NCBI GenBank assembly: GCA_905250125.1
Contig: CAJNOL010000393.1
Span: forward strand, 81,842 to 145,841
Origin: Rotaria sordida
Taxonomy: Eukaryota; Rotifera; Eurotatoria; Philodinida; Philodinidae
Direction: 5' to 3'
Length of the DNA stretch: 64,000 bases
Positions 12,371 through 24,900 of the stretch are shown one piece after another; the first letter of the stretch is position 1, and the number at the start of each line of letters is the position of its first letter. Under the pieces are notes generated by a model. It saw only the letters and a program-made list of their open reading frames with translations. It searched no databases and was not told where the DNA came from. The translations under genes and the position numbers were made by a program.

Positions 12371-13612
12371 ATGTACTCCATCGTATATTTTTTTTTACGA
12401 TTAATACAACATTTATTTCAATTAAATCTATTTAAAAGTGGTCAAATCGAGCATGAAATCACCGAACGCCGGACAACTCGTCTCTATTTATTGCTGTTAA
12501 TAAGTGCTCTCCTTATTTTGTTCATATTTACAGCATTGAGTCTTAGGACAAATCTGTTAACGTCCAGCTGACATTGTTAACACAATTCGAACAATTACAA
12601 TATCGATATCCTTATACTCTACACTGTCCATGTACGCATATTTCAACTGAAATCTCACGGTTCATCATCATAGAGCCTACATATCATCAAATTTGTCAAA
12701 GCTCGTTTATTTCTGTCGATGGTATAAATTATTTATTACATAATAGTATGAATAGTGAGATTTTAGGAGATTATAGTAAATGGATAGTTAATGAATTTCA
12801 AGCGTTGCAAGTGTTTTGTCAAAGTTCGCAGACAACCGTCGAACATACGTTAAATTTATTTCGGCAGACTCAATTTTTTACCAAAGAATTGATATCAAGG
12901 CAGCTATTTGTAGCACAAACTCAATCATCTATTCAACTATTTCAAGAAACAATCTCAAATCAATTTGTACGAGCTAATATATTAATGAGAAATGTAACTT
13001 CAATCAATCAACTTATAAGTGCACTACAAACAAACTATTTTATTACTGTTTACGGTTATAATCAGGTTTCTTACGGTGGAATTCAGTATTTAGCTCAAGA
13101 TGATTCTTGGTGCTCATGTACGAGGCTGGAGCCGTGTGACATAGGAGAGACGAATAGATTGACACTTGATGGCTTTTATAGAGGTTGTTTAATTGTTGAG
13201 GCCTTGGTAAAATCATCATTGATATGTCTCTATAATCAATCGTGTGTTCGCGATCAAATCTAGGCCAAAATCATATCCTCATCATCAGCTAATCTCAGCT
13301 TTCAAGCCATGAATGCTTCACTAAGTCAATATCCGATCAATGCAACACTAGAACTCATGATTTATAACTTGATGTTAGAAGGGATGGTACAATGTCACAA
13401 ATTATTCTGCCTATTTTGAACAATGTAACTCGCAGAAATGTACCTATTCGTATGTAGAACGTCATGATATTCTTTATATTATTACAACAATCATTACATG
13501 CCTTGGAGGTCTCATTAACGTATTGAGATTTCTTTTCCCATTGCTTGTTAACTATGTCCCCAAAATATTACAACTTGTCTGTAATCGAATAAGAAAAAGA
13601 TCACATAATCAA
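12371..13612 (+). pseudogene. Membrane-protein family copy A, disabled
   Basis: This is the first of three relatives of one family that I cannot name. In order it shows a short cytoplasmic segment (LNLFKSG), a transmembrane helix (about 12479-12545), an ectodomain with the motif LHCPCTHIS, and a second cysteine pair (CSCTRLEPC). The C-terminal part has paired Cys residues (QCNSQKCTY) and a second transmembrane helix with a GG motif. It is broken by a frame change near 12565, an in-frame TAG at 13261-13263 and a frameshift near 13383. After the last break the frame stays open through 13867 and runs into copy B. The two-helix layout with a large Cys-containing ectodomain is reminiscent of channel or receptor proteins, but no homology is claimed. 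Confidence 0.7.
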
Positions 13613-13719
13613 ATACGATCTGGTAAAACAGTATATTCATTATTTTGTTTATATATCATCGATTGTCTAGATAATATTTTAACTGAGAATGTCCGATCGG
13701 CATCGATAATTCCATTACA

Positions 13720-14965
13720 TGAAAGGCTTCGTTTATGGTTAATAAAAAATACGATTCATTTGAATTTATTCAAAAGTGGTAATGCCAATGAAGAATCAGT
13801 AGAGAGGAAAACTACCCGATTCTATTTAATTCTATTGATTATTTCATCATGTGTTCTTCTTTCATAACACCTTGTTTATTCCGCAAACAAAATCGAATAG
13901 TATCAAAATGCCATCACAAGCTCAATTTGAACAATTACAGCTTCGATATCCATATCTCTTCAGTGTCCTTGCACAAAATTTGCAATACGGTACGAATATT
14001 TTATTACCATCAAACCGATATATCATCAAATATGTCAGAGTGATTTTGTATCGAAATCATTGCTTCAACGTTTCTCTGAATATATCGACTTCGGAGAGGT
14101 GTACACGTAAGTTATTCTTTTATCACCATTTTGTGATCTGCCGATGCGAACTATCAATGATTCTCTTAAATTATTTTATCATACAGAATTTATTTCGTCC
14201 GAAGTTCTTTTTCAGCAAATATTTCAATCAAAAATTGATACTATCAATCAATTTTGGCAAACTTTACAACTAATCAGATTAATTACTAATGTCAATGCAT
14301 TAACAACTCCACCAGGATCAAATCACTCAACAAATTTTGAGACAAATATTCATTACATCGATTCAAACATTATTTTGAGACCAACAGCAACAATCAAACG
14401 AATAGGTAATCAACCATGCAGCTGTGTCACAGATTCAAGATGCCATCATTTAGTTGAATATCATAAAACTGGTTACATAATACTTATTGGTTGTTCTTTT
14501 TTTGAAACATTCTTATTGTCCAATTTGGCATGCTTTTTCAACTTTTCTTTCATCGAAAATATTATCAGACCAGCAGGATATGCTGATAAAATGGAACCAT
14601 TAAATTCAACACTGCCGAGTTTATTCTCTCTAAATACTTCAATGGAAACCATAATGAGACATCTTATGATCGAAGATTGGCATTATTCACTGAATTATTC
14701 GAATTATTTCCAGCAATGCTATCCTGTTCAATGTACTTATACATATAGTGAACGGTACAACTTTCTGTATATGGTGACAATGTTTATGTCACTAATTGGC
14801 GGCCTATTGACGATATTAAAATTCATTTGTTCACTTTTAATTAAATATGCATCCCTGATTCATAAATGGATTATTAAGGGATTAACAGGAAGACAAGTAG
14901 AAGTTGTGACAGCGGTTTCACACGCCGATAATCCTGGTAAGCTATTTTTTCCGACGTTTAATTAA
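13720..14965 (+). pseudogene. Membrane-protein family copy B, disabled
   Basis: It aligns with copies A and C: RLRLWLIKNT, LNLFKSG, a transmembrane helix (about 13810-13865), the QFEQLQ..YPY segment and the Cys-rich ectodomain. The conserved LQCPCT is readable only in a different frame (about 13961-13978), so there is a frameshift there. Others are needed near 13865 and 14100-14150. From 14144 to 14965 the frame is open. That part includes PCSCVTDSRC, QCYPVQCTYTYSERY and the second transmembrane helix (about 14770-14830). The gene begins within a frame continuous with the 3' end of copy A, suggesting an in-frame tandem duplication with loss of the intergenic spacer. Confidence 0.7.
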
Positions 14966-15057
14966 AATAGAATAAAACTCTTTTTTTTTTCTACATTATT
15001 TTACCATGCAACTACTAATAATAATCCGATAAAAAGATGACTGCAGCCTTTATAAAA

Positions 15058-15125
15058 CAGGGTGTGGTTGTGGGTGTGAGTGTTAGATACGGAATTTTTC
15101 ACTTATGAAACCCACACTCCACCCA
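15058..15125. repeat. Telomere-like hairpin 3
   Basis: The left arm is GGGTGTGGTTGTGGGTGTGA and the right arm is CCCACACTCCACCC, around a loop of about 30 bp. It is the only one between copies B and C of the membrane-protein family. Confidence 0.75.
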
Positions 15126-17335
15126 GATTGTGAGATCATAAAATATGTTAAATTTTCGTATCGTAAGTAGAAATAATTACTTAAAATTGTACTCTTATAG
15201 GTTTTATACAGAAATAACAACTTGATAATAACATCTATCATATGAGAAAAGTCAATCAATAATGAAGTTATCCGAAAAAAATAATTGTTATCATCAATCT
15301 TTGCGACATCTGATACATTTATTAATTCATCGTTTTCAATGAAATATCTATTAGTTGGTACCAAGTATTTTCATCAAAAATAATAAATAATTAAAAATGT
15401 TTAGCTAGTCACCAAAAACACATTAAAAAGGTGAAAGTTTCATTAACTTTGAGCATTTAATAATAAAAATTCTGTTAGAAAACTGTTAATCTTAAATTGT
15501 TTTAACGTCTTTTTGTCGAGTAATCCAACATTTCAAAAATTTTACATGGTGAGGTATGTAAATGTCGTTTCGGCTATTCATGGGTACTAGCACTATTCAT
15601 CACAGAGAACTCGTTGCCAGACAATTCATTACAATGACATAATCCAATTATAGTTTAGATATATATTTGTTAACTATGAAATGATTCATTCAATTAAGTT
15701 TGAAACATGTAGTCAAATGAGTATAAAGATTATTGCAAATATTAATCACGACTAGAGTTTAATCTTTAACCTTGAACAGTAAGATAATCTTCTTGTTCGA
15801 GTAAAAAGTCACATTATTCGAGTTATACAAATGCCGAGACTTTTCCTATACCAGTCAATGTGACACTGCGTCTTTCTTTTATTTCACACTATAGGTCAGA
15901 ACTTCTCACAATGAGAAAATACTTTAAAAGAACTAGCAAAACTTTACGTTCAGCAAAACCAACTCCTTTGATGTTATCAGAAAAAAATATTAACGATTAT
16001 CTTTTGTTAAATGTTCGCATTTGACGTACATATTCTGATAGTTGAAGGATCATCACCAGTTATTTATATATTGAGAATTAAATGAATCGGACTCAATCGA
16101 TAATTCATAAACTGTTACAAGCATTTCTGATAATACATCGTAATCGAAGGTTTTTACATCCTACTGAGCTTAATCTAGAAATAAGAAATGGATTCGATTC
16201 TTTTCTCTGGCCAGAATTCCTGATAATGGGACAATCTGAGGTCAAAAATCGAAGTTTATTCAAATATTAATATTTCAAATAATTTTTATAGTCATTCAAT
16301 TATATGTTGTAAATCTAACTGGATAAATCCTTTCACTGTCAACAAGTAGAGGTAAAATACGATTGGATTATATCATTCCAACGAATTATTCTGTGCCATC
16401 TGAGGAGTCAAAGTATGAGTGAACGAAAAGTCGAAGAAGCTATTTAAAACTTACATAGATCAACTCTGTTTCTCTAGTGCTGATTTTAAATACGAAACTG
16501 TTCTGAAGTCACACGAGATCCTTCGATTGAAAAATCATCGAATATTCGTCGAAAAAGACGCGAATTAGTTTTCAAATATAGAGTTTAGAGCAAAAGTCCT
16601 TCAATAGATATCGAATATCACGTCGAAAACAGTATGATCAAGAAGAGTACATTGAATTACGTATTCGATTATAAAATCTCACTAATACATTTGTAGAAAG
16701 TTTAATTTCATAAGGTAAAAAATCATTATGAGGAACAATATGACTCTATCAGGAAAGTATTTGACAATTATTCATAGAAGAAATTTTTCTTCTAACAAGT
16801 TCTTTTATATTATAATTAAGGAAAAGCTAATGCATCAAATGAACCTATTTTCGACATAAATTTACAGCATTTCAATAGACTTTCAGGTCAAAAAGTGGAT
16901 TTTAGAGCTTTCAGAGAATGCTTTAGATCTTTCTTATTATCTAGATAATTTTGTCAAAAAATGTGATATTTGTAATCAGAGTATTTGATCCTATCAAACT
17001 ATAAAGACTTACAAGAGAATAACGAGAAAAAATTTTCATCGATACCTGAGGAAGGACCTCAGGTGTGAGAAATCAAGTTGGGATAAAATATAAAATAAAC
17101 TTTTGAAAAATAATCAGGAATCAATGGTAATTCTCAGACTAATAAAATTAAGTTCAAATCGTTTGAAAAGCTAGGTTCATAGTTTGACACAATTTTTTCA
17201 TATATTTAAATGTCATTAAAGAGAAAAATCCGATTTTGGATCGAATACAATTTTTTTCTCTAATGAATTGTTTCTGTGTGTACCCATTCTTTAATCGATT
17301 AGCATTTAGAAATTTTTATATTTCTGTCTAGAGCA
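15126..17335. other. Intergenic DNA without a recognised gene
   Basis: AT-rich sequence between two members of the membrane-protein family. Frames such as 15083-15364 (minus) and 16082-16270 (plus) show no recognisable domain and no splice partners. Confidence 0.45.
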
Positions 17336-17339
17336 AAAA

Positions 17340-18671
17340 TTATCATCTATAGAACGTCTCCGACTGAAACTTATCGACACGTTAGGTAATTTGAACCTGT
17401 TTCGGAGTGAAGTTCCTTCGAATGTACAAACTGAACGGTGAATAACTTGTTGTTATATATTTCTATTCACAATGACATCGGTGATTCTAATTATGTACAC
17501 ATTTGTTATTGAACAAACGATTATTGTTGTTGTTCAAAAACCAACATTGAAGCAATACGAACATTTGTTAGATCAACATGAAGGATTATATTGTCCATAT
17601 ACTCGAATATCAATACAGTATTCTGAATTTATAAAAATGAATCCTAGATTTCATCAACTTTGTTCAAGTGATTTTACTTCGATACAATGGATTCAGTATC
17701 TTTTTGACGATAGAAATTATTCTAATCCATATCTTTTCGGAGGTGTATATCAAAATTCTTTTTGGGATCGAATATCTAACTATGATCAGTTAGATTTTAG
17801 AACTCTCGCAATATCTCAATTTTATTTTCTTTCTCAACTATGTCGATTTTCACAAGAGGTTGTCCAGGCTGCATTGATTGCATTCCAAAAGCAAACTTTT
17901 ATCAATAGTCAAGCAATGTCTCGATCGTTATTTGATATTGAATTTCGCTTGGTTATCGAAAGATTTCAATTACAAATACCATTAAAAATGTTGAGAGAGA
18001 TTCAATTGATAACTGGTTTAATTCAAGCTAATGCTTTGCAGTCAAACTACGAATCAAATTGGGTATATCAAGTTAATCGAACAGGTACAGGATTTGATGT
18101 GCGTTATGATGTCTCTGTTATCCCTCGTCAATTTAGCAATTGTAATTGTCGCACATCATCAAATTGTCGTCAACTATCATCAATGCGTAGTAAGAATGGA
18201 ACAATTTTATTCGCCATACCTGGTTTTTATGTTGGTTGTCTATCTAGTGAAGCATTGATTCAATCAACAATGGAATGTTTCTATAATCAATCGTGTATAG
18301 ATCAAATTCAATCGCACATTGATTATCAGCAAGTTCCTTTGAATATAACGCCATTAATCATACTAGAATCAAGTCGATACTCGCCTGAAACAACCATTGA
18401 AGAAATGCTAAAAAATTTGTTTGTTGAACAATGGGATTCACAAACTTACTTTGAACAGTATTATCATCAGTGTCAACTTACCTATTGTCAATATCAATAT
18501 ATAGAGCAAAATAGTGTCAGTAGTATTACAAAATTAACTAGGTTAGTGGGTGGTCTCAATCCAGCATTTCGATTAATAACACCAATCTTAGTAATCAGTT
18601 TTCTTCATATAAAGCGAAAACTTTTCAAAGCCAAGAATATAGCTATTTCTAGGAAAGACATAGTACCTTGA
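17340..18671 (+). CDS. Membrane-protein family copy C, nearly intact with one early stop
   Basis: From ATG 17472 there is an open frame of 399 residues covering the family ectodomain. The CPC motif reads CPYT here; CNCRTSSNC and QCQLTYCQYQY are the later Cys pairs. A C-terminal transmembrane helix (about residues 360-382) and a short basic tail follow. The family N-terminus (ERLRLKLIDT, LNLFRSE) is also readable in the same frame upstream from about 17350. It is separated from the main frame only by one TGA at 17439-17441. The gene is thus either a very recent pseudogene or is translated from 17472, where a hydrophobic first 22 residues could still act as signal or anchor. Function is unknown. 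The family seems lineage-restricted, but I cannot test that here. Confidence 0.65.
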
Positions 18672-19838
18672 CATGTTGATCATATCCAATAGACTTAATT
18701 TTTTTCGAAATGTTCAGAATCTTCAAACCAATATTGAGATCAATTCATTCACATCAAAGAGGCAAATCTGAAAGGACACAATCGATATAACACCAATGTG
18801 TCAATGGGTATATCATTTAATCTGATATCTTTCCTTTCTCTATATGTTGTTATACAGTCGATATTAGTTTGCATAATCGCATTGCTCTTACGCTTATGTA
18901 TGTATGGTTGAGCCTCATTCTCTATGTGTCGCAATGTGCTTTTCATGCTTTATCTTTTTCCATTCTCCTCTTCCGTATATAAACGTTTGCTTTGTATGAA
19001 ATATACATAATAGATGTGATAAAGAAATGTAGCAAACATCTATACCGAGGATAGCAGTAACACTACTTCTCCAGTTTGTCATTATGGTCATAATAAAATA
19101 AAAGCTGTAGCAGTCATCAAATATTCCATCGTGCATAATTCTTTACAGTTAGTAAGTGACTTGTATTGCTTTTTTCATCTGTACAATTTTTAAACGGCAC
19201 TAATCAAACAACATACATCAGAAAAAATTGTCTTCTCCCTTCGCCATGATTTAGCTACAATAAAAGCAATACATGTGATATACAGAATGATCCAAAGGTC
19301 TATGAGTATTCCTTCAATGCTTAATTACTTCAATCTCTACTCGCTACTCCTTCTGATTTTGTCATGTATACCGAATAATGCTTTATTCAATAGAATCCAA
19401 ACAAAAATCAACTACTAATCTTGTTCACGATGTCCATCGTCACTAAGAAAGCTTTTTTTAAAAACACAACCAGTCGACAGACTTTTTGGAACAGAATGAT
19501 TCAAAAGATGAAATAATTATGTCCATTCTTATGATATAATACTGATATTAACTATGAAACTACTTTTGATTTTCTTTCGAAGCCCAACCGATCTCATCCT
19601 TGTTTCTTGCTTTTTCGATAGTATGGTACGTTTTGTATTTTTTTTCTGAGAAATTACTCAAACTTACTCAACAACGTTGATGGATATCGAAAAGAAGAAA
19701 AAGGAAAACCTTTGAGTAAAAGTTTCGTGATATTTTTTTCATTCATTATCTTGGAAACAATGTGAAGGGGCAAAAGTATTCGTAATAAAACTAGTCTTCT
19801 CACGAAAAGATCTTAGAAACATCAAAATAGAATGAGAA
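18672..19838. other. Intergenic DNA without a recognised gene
   Basis: AT-rich sequence downstream of copy C. I see no coding exon, RNA gene or strong repeat in it. Confidence 0.45.
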
Positions 19839-20008
19839 GGGTGTGGGTGCGGGTATGGGGCTGTATGTGCGTAAATCTCCTGTTCAGTCATACCCATGCC
19901 ACGCCCACCCACCCACACCCACACCCACACCCACACCCACACCCACACCCACACCCACACCCACACCCACCCACACCCCAACCACATCCCACACCCCACA
20001 CCCACCCC
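19839..20008. repeat. Telomere-like hairpin 4 with an expanded CCCACA array
   Basis: The left arm (GGGTGTGGGTGCGGGTATGGGG, 19839-19860) is followed by a loop. A long, nearly perfect ACCCAC array (about 19900-19975) comes next, then degenerate CCCACA units to 20008. This is the longest uninterrupted run of the telomere-type hexamer in the window, and only the C-rich arm is expanded. It lies between copy C and the fibrocystin-like gene. Frames crossing it encode only Pro-His or Val-Trp repeats and are not genes. Confidence 0.85.
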
Positions 20009-20009
20009 G

Positions 20010-21959
20010 TTTTGCATCGAGTCCACCATTTTTTTTCGAATATTTTTTTACCATTTTGTAGAGAAAAAAAAGCTGCATAACGTATGTAAAATTCAGCTTA
20101 GACCCTCTTGATTCTGAAACACAGCAGCAGATACATTATTGTATATGGATTGATCACAAAGACTTCCTTTAACTCATGTTGGCTTTATAAAACTCGAGTT
20201 GCTAAACATTATGTTACCTCCATGTAGGTCATTCTGTTCAGTTTTTAATTCTCTATCTTTTGATGTATACCATAAACAATTTCAATGATACGTTGAAATG
20301 CACGCTGGCATAGCCTTTATAGAGCTTTTTTTTCTCAAAAACGTATGATAGTGGCAAAAGTCGGTATTGGCTAACTTTTCATAGGAAAGATATTAGAACA
20401 TAAAATTTTGGAGTTGGTGGTTTTAGACATTGATGCGTTGAATGAACAGAAAAAAATCGAAAAAACTTTTTATCGAATGTCTCGTATACTCGACCCACTC
20501 ATGGATCCTCTTTTGAGAAATGTTCGAAAACACAGTTTTGTATATGCTGTCGTTCGCGGAAAACGGCTTGTTTACAAACGAGCACTATGAAATTCACAAT
20601 TTGATTACTCAATAGAAATAATGGCACTCCAAGCATCTTTTCTCCTTACCTTACCTTTGATCGAGTATGTTATTTTCAAAATATATGCGTTGTTGCAATG
20701 GTCTGAGGCATGTAACTATGAAGGCTGTTTTTGTTTGCATTGTATATCTCACGTTTGATGGATCATATTCTAATGGAAGAAGAAAGAAAGAAAAACAAGT
20801 GATTGTTAAAAAAAAACAGCGCAAAAAGGGTGGGAGTCTCAAATTTGTCATCATCGATAAATAGCGATTATAGATAAAAATTGCAAAATTTGTCATGTTT
20901 AATACATTCAAGCGTGCCAAGAATGGTCAATAACGAAATATATGTCATGCTTCTCAACACATTGCTAAAAACAAAGGCTTCATATTTTACTTTTTTGTTA
21001 CAGAATACATTCTAACATGCTTCTTTTGTGTTCATGAGTTTTTTTTTCGTGCTATAATTACATATTGTTCCCTCTGGCATAACAGAAAATCAATAGTTCA
21101 TATAAGATTTTCAAGACATCTAGCATGGATGTGTTTTTCTTTTATTATCTAATAACTGTCATAAAGAGTTTGTTATGAAATATTTGACAGATGAATTAAC
21201 TATGAACAGAGAAAAATAGCAAATCGAAAACTAATTGATTTAAATGTTGTGAGCTGTCGATTACTTTCCTTCAATAAAGATATAGTAAGACAATGAATGT
21301 GCGCATATATAATATGATGGTGTTCTAATGAACACAATGAGAATTCAATATATTATATAATTGTCACCAACGATTTCTCATATGTCAAATCTGTACTGTC
21401 ATCAATATCATTTATATTGAAATTCATGTGGCACAAAATATTGCATGATTTTGTTGGTGAAGCGAAATGTACAGAAAACTGGAAGAATATTTTTCAGAAT
21501 AGCACTATACAGATCAAATTCTATGAAAATTCATTTTTTTATAGAAAGACGAAAAAAGGTAACGCTCGTGATGCTGTTTACGAAAGAGTTAATAGCTTAT
21601 ACTGTTTATCAATTCCTCAAGCGCTCTGGACTTTTCTATTAACGAATAATGTCAATGTTTGCTTTCATTGAATTAATCAATCCTGCTGACGCTAAAAGTT
21701 TAAATTTCAATTTAAATGGCGTATTATGAAAATAGTATTTTGTTGATGCTTTCGTCTGGCTTTCAGAGTATTAAACGTCATGTGCTCGATGGATTGGAGA
21801 GATATTCGTCGAAAATAAAACAGAAAAGAATTTAAAAATTCAATGCACAACAATAATAATAGAACAAAAGACGGAGACAGTATAAAAGTTGTTGCTTTCT
21901 CAGCAAATTTTTCATTTGCGTAGACAAATAGCCAAAAGTGACGCTTATTAATTGAAGTT
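20010..21959. other. Upstream region of the fibrocystin-like gene
   Basis: No supported gene. A 60-codon plus frame at 20408-20590 and overlapping frames at 21417-21671 are unrecognised and isolated. The promoter of the gene starting at 21960 should lie near the right end, but no clear element was identified. Confidence 0.4.
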
Positions 21960-24900
21960 ATGGGTAGCACTAGCAAAAGTCTTGGCCTATTGCTGCTCAT
22001 CGTTATTCAATCAGCAAGTAAGTTACAGTTTTAGAAAACGTTTTCTTCATTTTGATGAAGTTTTGTTTTACGATTCACTGTAATTAAAAAAAAAAGTAGA
22101 ATTATATCAAATTCCATGTTGAAAGATTTATCGATTTATGAGCTATTAACATTTTACTACGTGTTATCAGCTGTGTTTGCAAAAAAATTCAAAAGGCTTG
22201 ATTATTTGAAAAGCCGTAGCAGGAGACTCTGAAAAAAGTAACTAGGAAAAATTTGATATTCAAAACTGGATGAAGTTGTATCTCTTGTTTTAAATGTTGA
22301 AATCACTGATCTGTATATGAATTCTATTAAATATCATTTGAAACATACTCATCTTTGTTTTATTTTCAAATGAATAACAGTTCTAGAGGTTGTCTCATCG
22401 TCAGAAGGATATTACATACCATAGAAATCGGTAAAGATACGATCGCAAGTCGATCTATGAGTTCAGATCTAGATTATGATACTTATACAAAGATTTCTTG
22501 TTGTTGATGAAACAAGATCGTCATAATGTTAGTAATAAATCCATTGAAATTACATTGGATTTTTCGTTCTATCGTAATAATCATGGAGATAAAAATGATG
22601 AAATAGAATGAAAATTGTGTTCTTTGAATAAGAAAATATTCTTACGATCAAATGTGATACTTGAATTCATTGGCAATCTAGAAGAGACTGGTATATATGG
22701 AAATTTCTAATGAATCTCTATTATTGCTAGAGATTGTGTAAATCTAGTGTGTGTTTGAATTTCATCTGTGAACTTTTGGGAAGATTGCACATTTTCTTTT
22801 GTTTGTTATTGATAAGCATTACATTTCAAACTAAAACAGACGATCAGTGTTGGTCGAATATCTCCGTAACAGCTAGAGCAAGAGACCTGCCGTTTTTTTT
22901 TATTCGGTAGCCCTGTATGGGGCAAGTAAAATATCTGCTATGGGCGAAAATTTTCGAGCTTTTCTTGAGGGACTTTTAGGACTTTTTCTGAAGAAAATTG
23001 AGGTTTTAAACTGTTAGACAGTTCTATTTTGATACCCAATTATTACAAACGGTATGCCACACTACTCTCTATATTTAGAAAAAATCGCACCTGCCTACGA
23101 TGCACCGTTGAAAAACGTGAGCCACCCTTCTGAGAGCTAGGAAAATACTATTTTCAGTTATTTTGACCACTTTTCCTCAATTTATTCAATAGTAATTAAT
23201 CAACGAAATCCATATTTGGAATTGGTGTGAAAAACTTCATTGTGCCAACTGTGGTGGAGCTTAATTTATAGAACTTCATTTTTCTCGCCACGAAGCCACA
23301 TCAGACTGTCGCTCAGCAGGTACATATGACAGAAAAATGAAGCTCTATAAATTAAGCTTAATCACAGTTGACACAATGCAGTTTTTTCATACTGATTCCA
23401 AATATGGATTTTGTTGATCAATTACTATTGAATAAATTGAGGAAAAGTGGTCAAAATAACTGAAAATACCATTTTCCCAGCTCTCAGAAGGATTGCTCAC
23501 GTTTTGCAACGTACATCGTAGATAGATGCGATTTTTTCTAAATATAGAGAATAGTGTGGGATATCGTTTGCAATAATTGGGTGTCAAAATAGAACTGTCT
23601 AACAGTTTAAAACCTAATTTTTTTTCAGAAAAAGTCCTAAAAGTTCCTCAAGAAAAGCTTGAAAATTTTCGCCCATGGCAGGTATTTTACTTGCCCCATA
23701 CAGGTCCATCGAATAAAAAAGCCGCAGGTCTCTAGCTCTAGCTGCTACGGAGATATTCGATCAACACTGACCGTCTCATTTAATTTGAAATGGACAATAA
23801 TAACTGTACTGTTTTGATTTATTCTTTGAGTTGTAGTCAATGCAACGACAATATCTCATGTTACGACTCGCATGAGCGGTACTCAGCAGTACAGGAATGG
23901 TAGTACCGAAGGTGGTACTCTCTTATGGATCTATGGAACTGGTTTTGCACCGAATGCTTTCAGTACAGAACCATCAACAGCAAGATCAAATACAATACAG
24001 TTGATTAGAGGCAATGATACTTATGACTGTGAAGGGAGTATTGAAAGAGTGACAGATACTCAGTTGGCATGCTACACTCCACCAATGTCTCCAGGTGAAT
24101 ATCTAGTCCGCGTCTATGTTGAAGGGAATCTGGTTCCACTCAGTCAATACAGTTCAACAAATTCGGCTACTTTTATAGCTAGCCCTAGTAATACACCTCA
24201 AATTACGAACATATCACCGACATCAGGCTTACCACAACGATTAGTTTCATTAAAGGGTGACTTCAAAACGAATTGTTACCTACGTGACATGGAAGGTTGC
24301 TCTGAAGCAAATGTCTCAGTCATTTCTCGGTAGAAAATACTTGAATCAATTAGTCTTGATATGTTTTCAATAAAAATACATTTAGAATATATATCGGTGG
24401 TCAACTCTGCAATCTGTTCGATATTGAACACGACGGCTAGTAAGTTTAAATTTATGTGATAAGATCGAACTATGATTAGACCAGTGACATCTGGTTCTTT
24501 TTCTTCACACTTAGTAGGCCAAATAATCCTTTCTTTTCATATGAACGATACCTAAGGTCAATGAGTCATTAGTAAGTTTGTTCACTAAATGTTTTTGATG
24601 CGAGATAAACAACGAATCACTATACACACATCTCAAAATACAAGAACTTCATAGAATTCCAGGTTGTCACGCGTCTAGTATCTGACTTCGATTGTTTTTT
24701 AAATGAACTGAAGGAACTATCAGAAATCTAATTCGAATCTATTGAATTTTAGCTATTCCATTCTGAATAATAGCCAACTTGAATGTCGTTTTGAGAGCAA
24801 TGAAGTGGGTAAGCCAATAACGCTCTTTTTCTTCGTCAACTTACCAAATAAAATTTGTCTCGAATGTTTTTTTTTTGATCGATAGGAGTGTTCAATGTGA

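Noticed and set aside
15083..15364. 93-codon minus frame
   Set aside because: Tempting composition, but it starts within telomere-like hairpin 3 and has no splice partners or known domain.
19739..20111. Long open frames of Pro-His/Thr-His or Val-Trp/Val-Gly repeats on both strands
   Set aside because: They are translations of the CCCACA array in different frames, with no splice sites or conserved flanks.
23387..23587. 66-codon minus frame in intron 1 of the fibrocystin-like gene
   Set aside because: It lies within one arm of the palindrome and has no recognisable sequence or splice signals.
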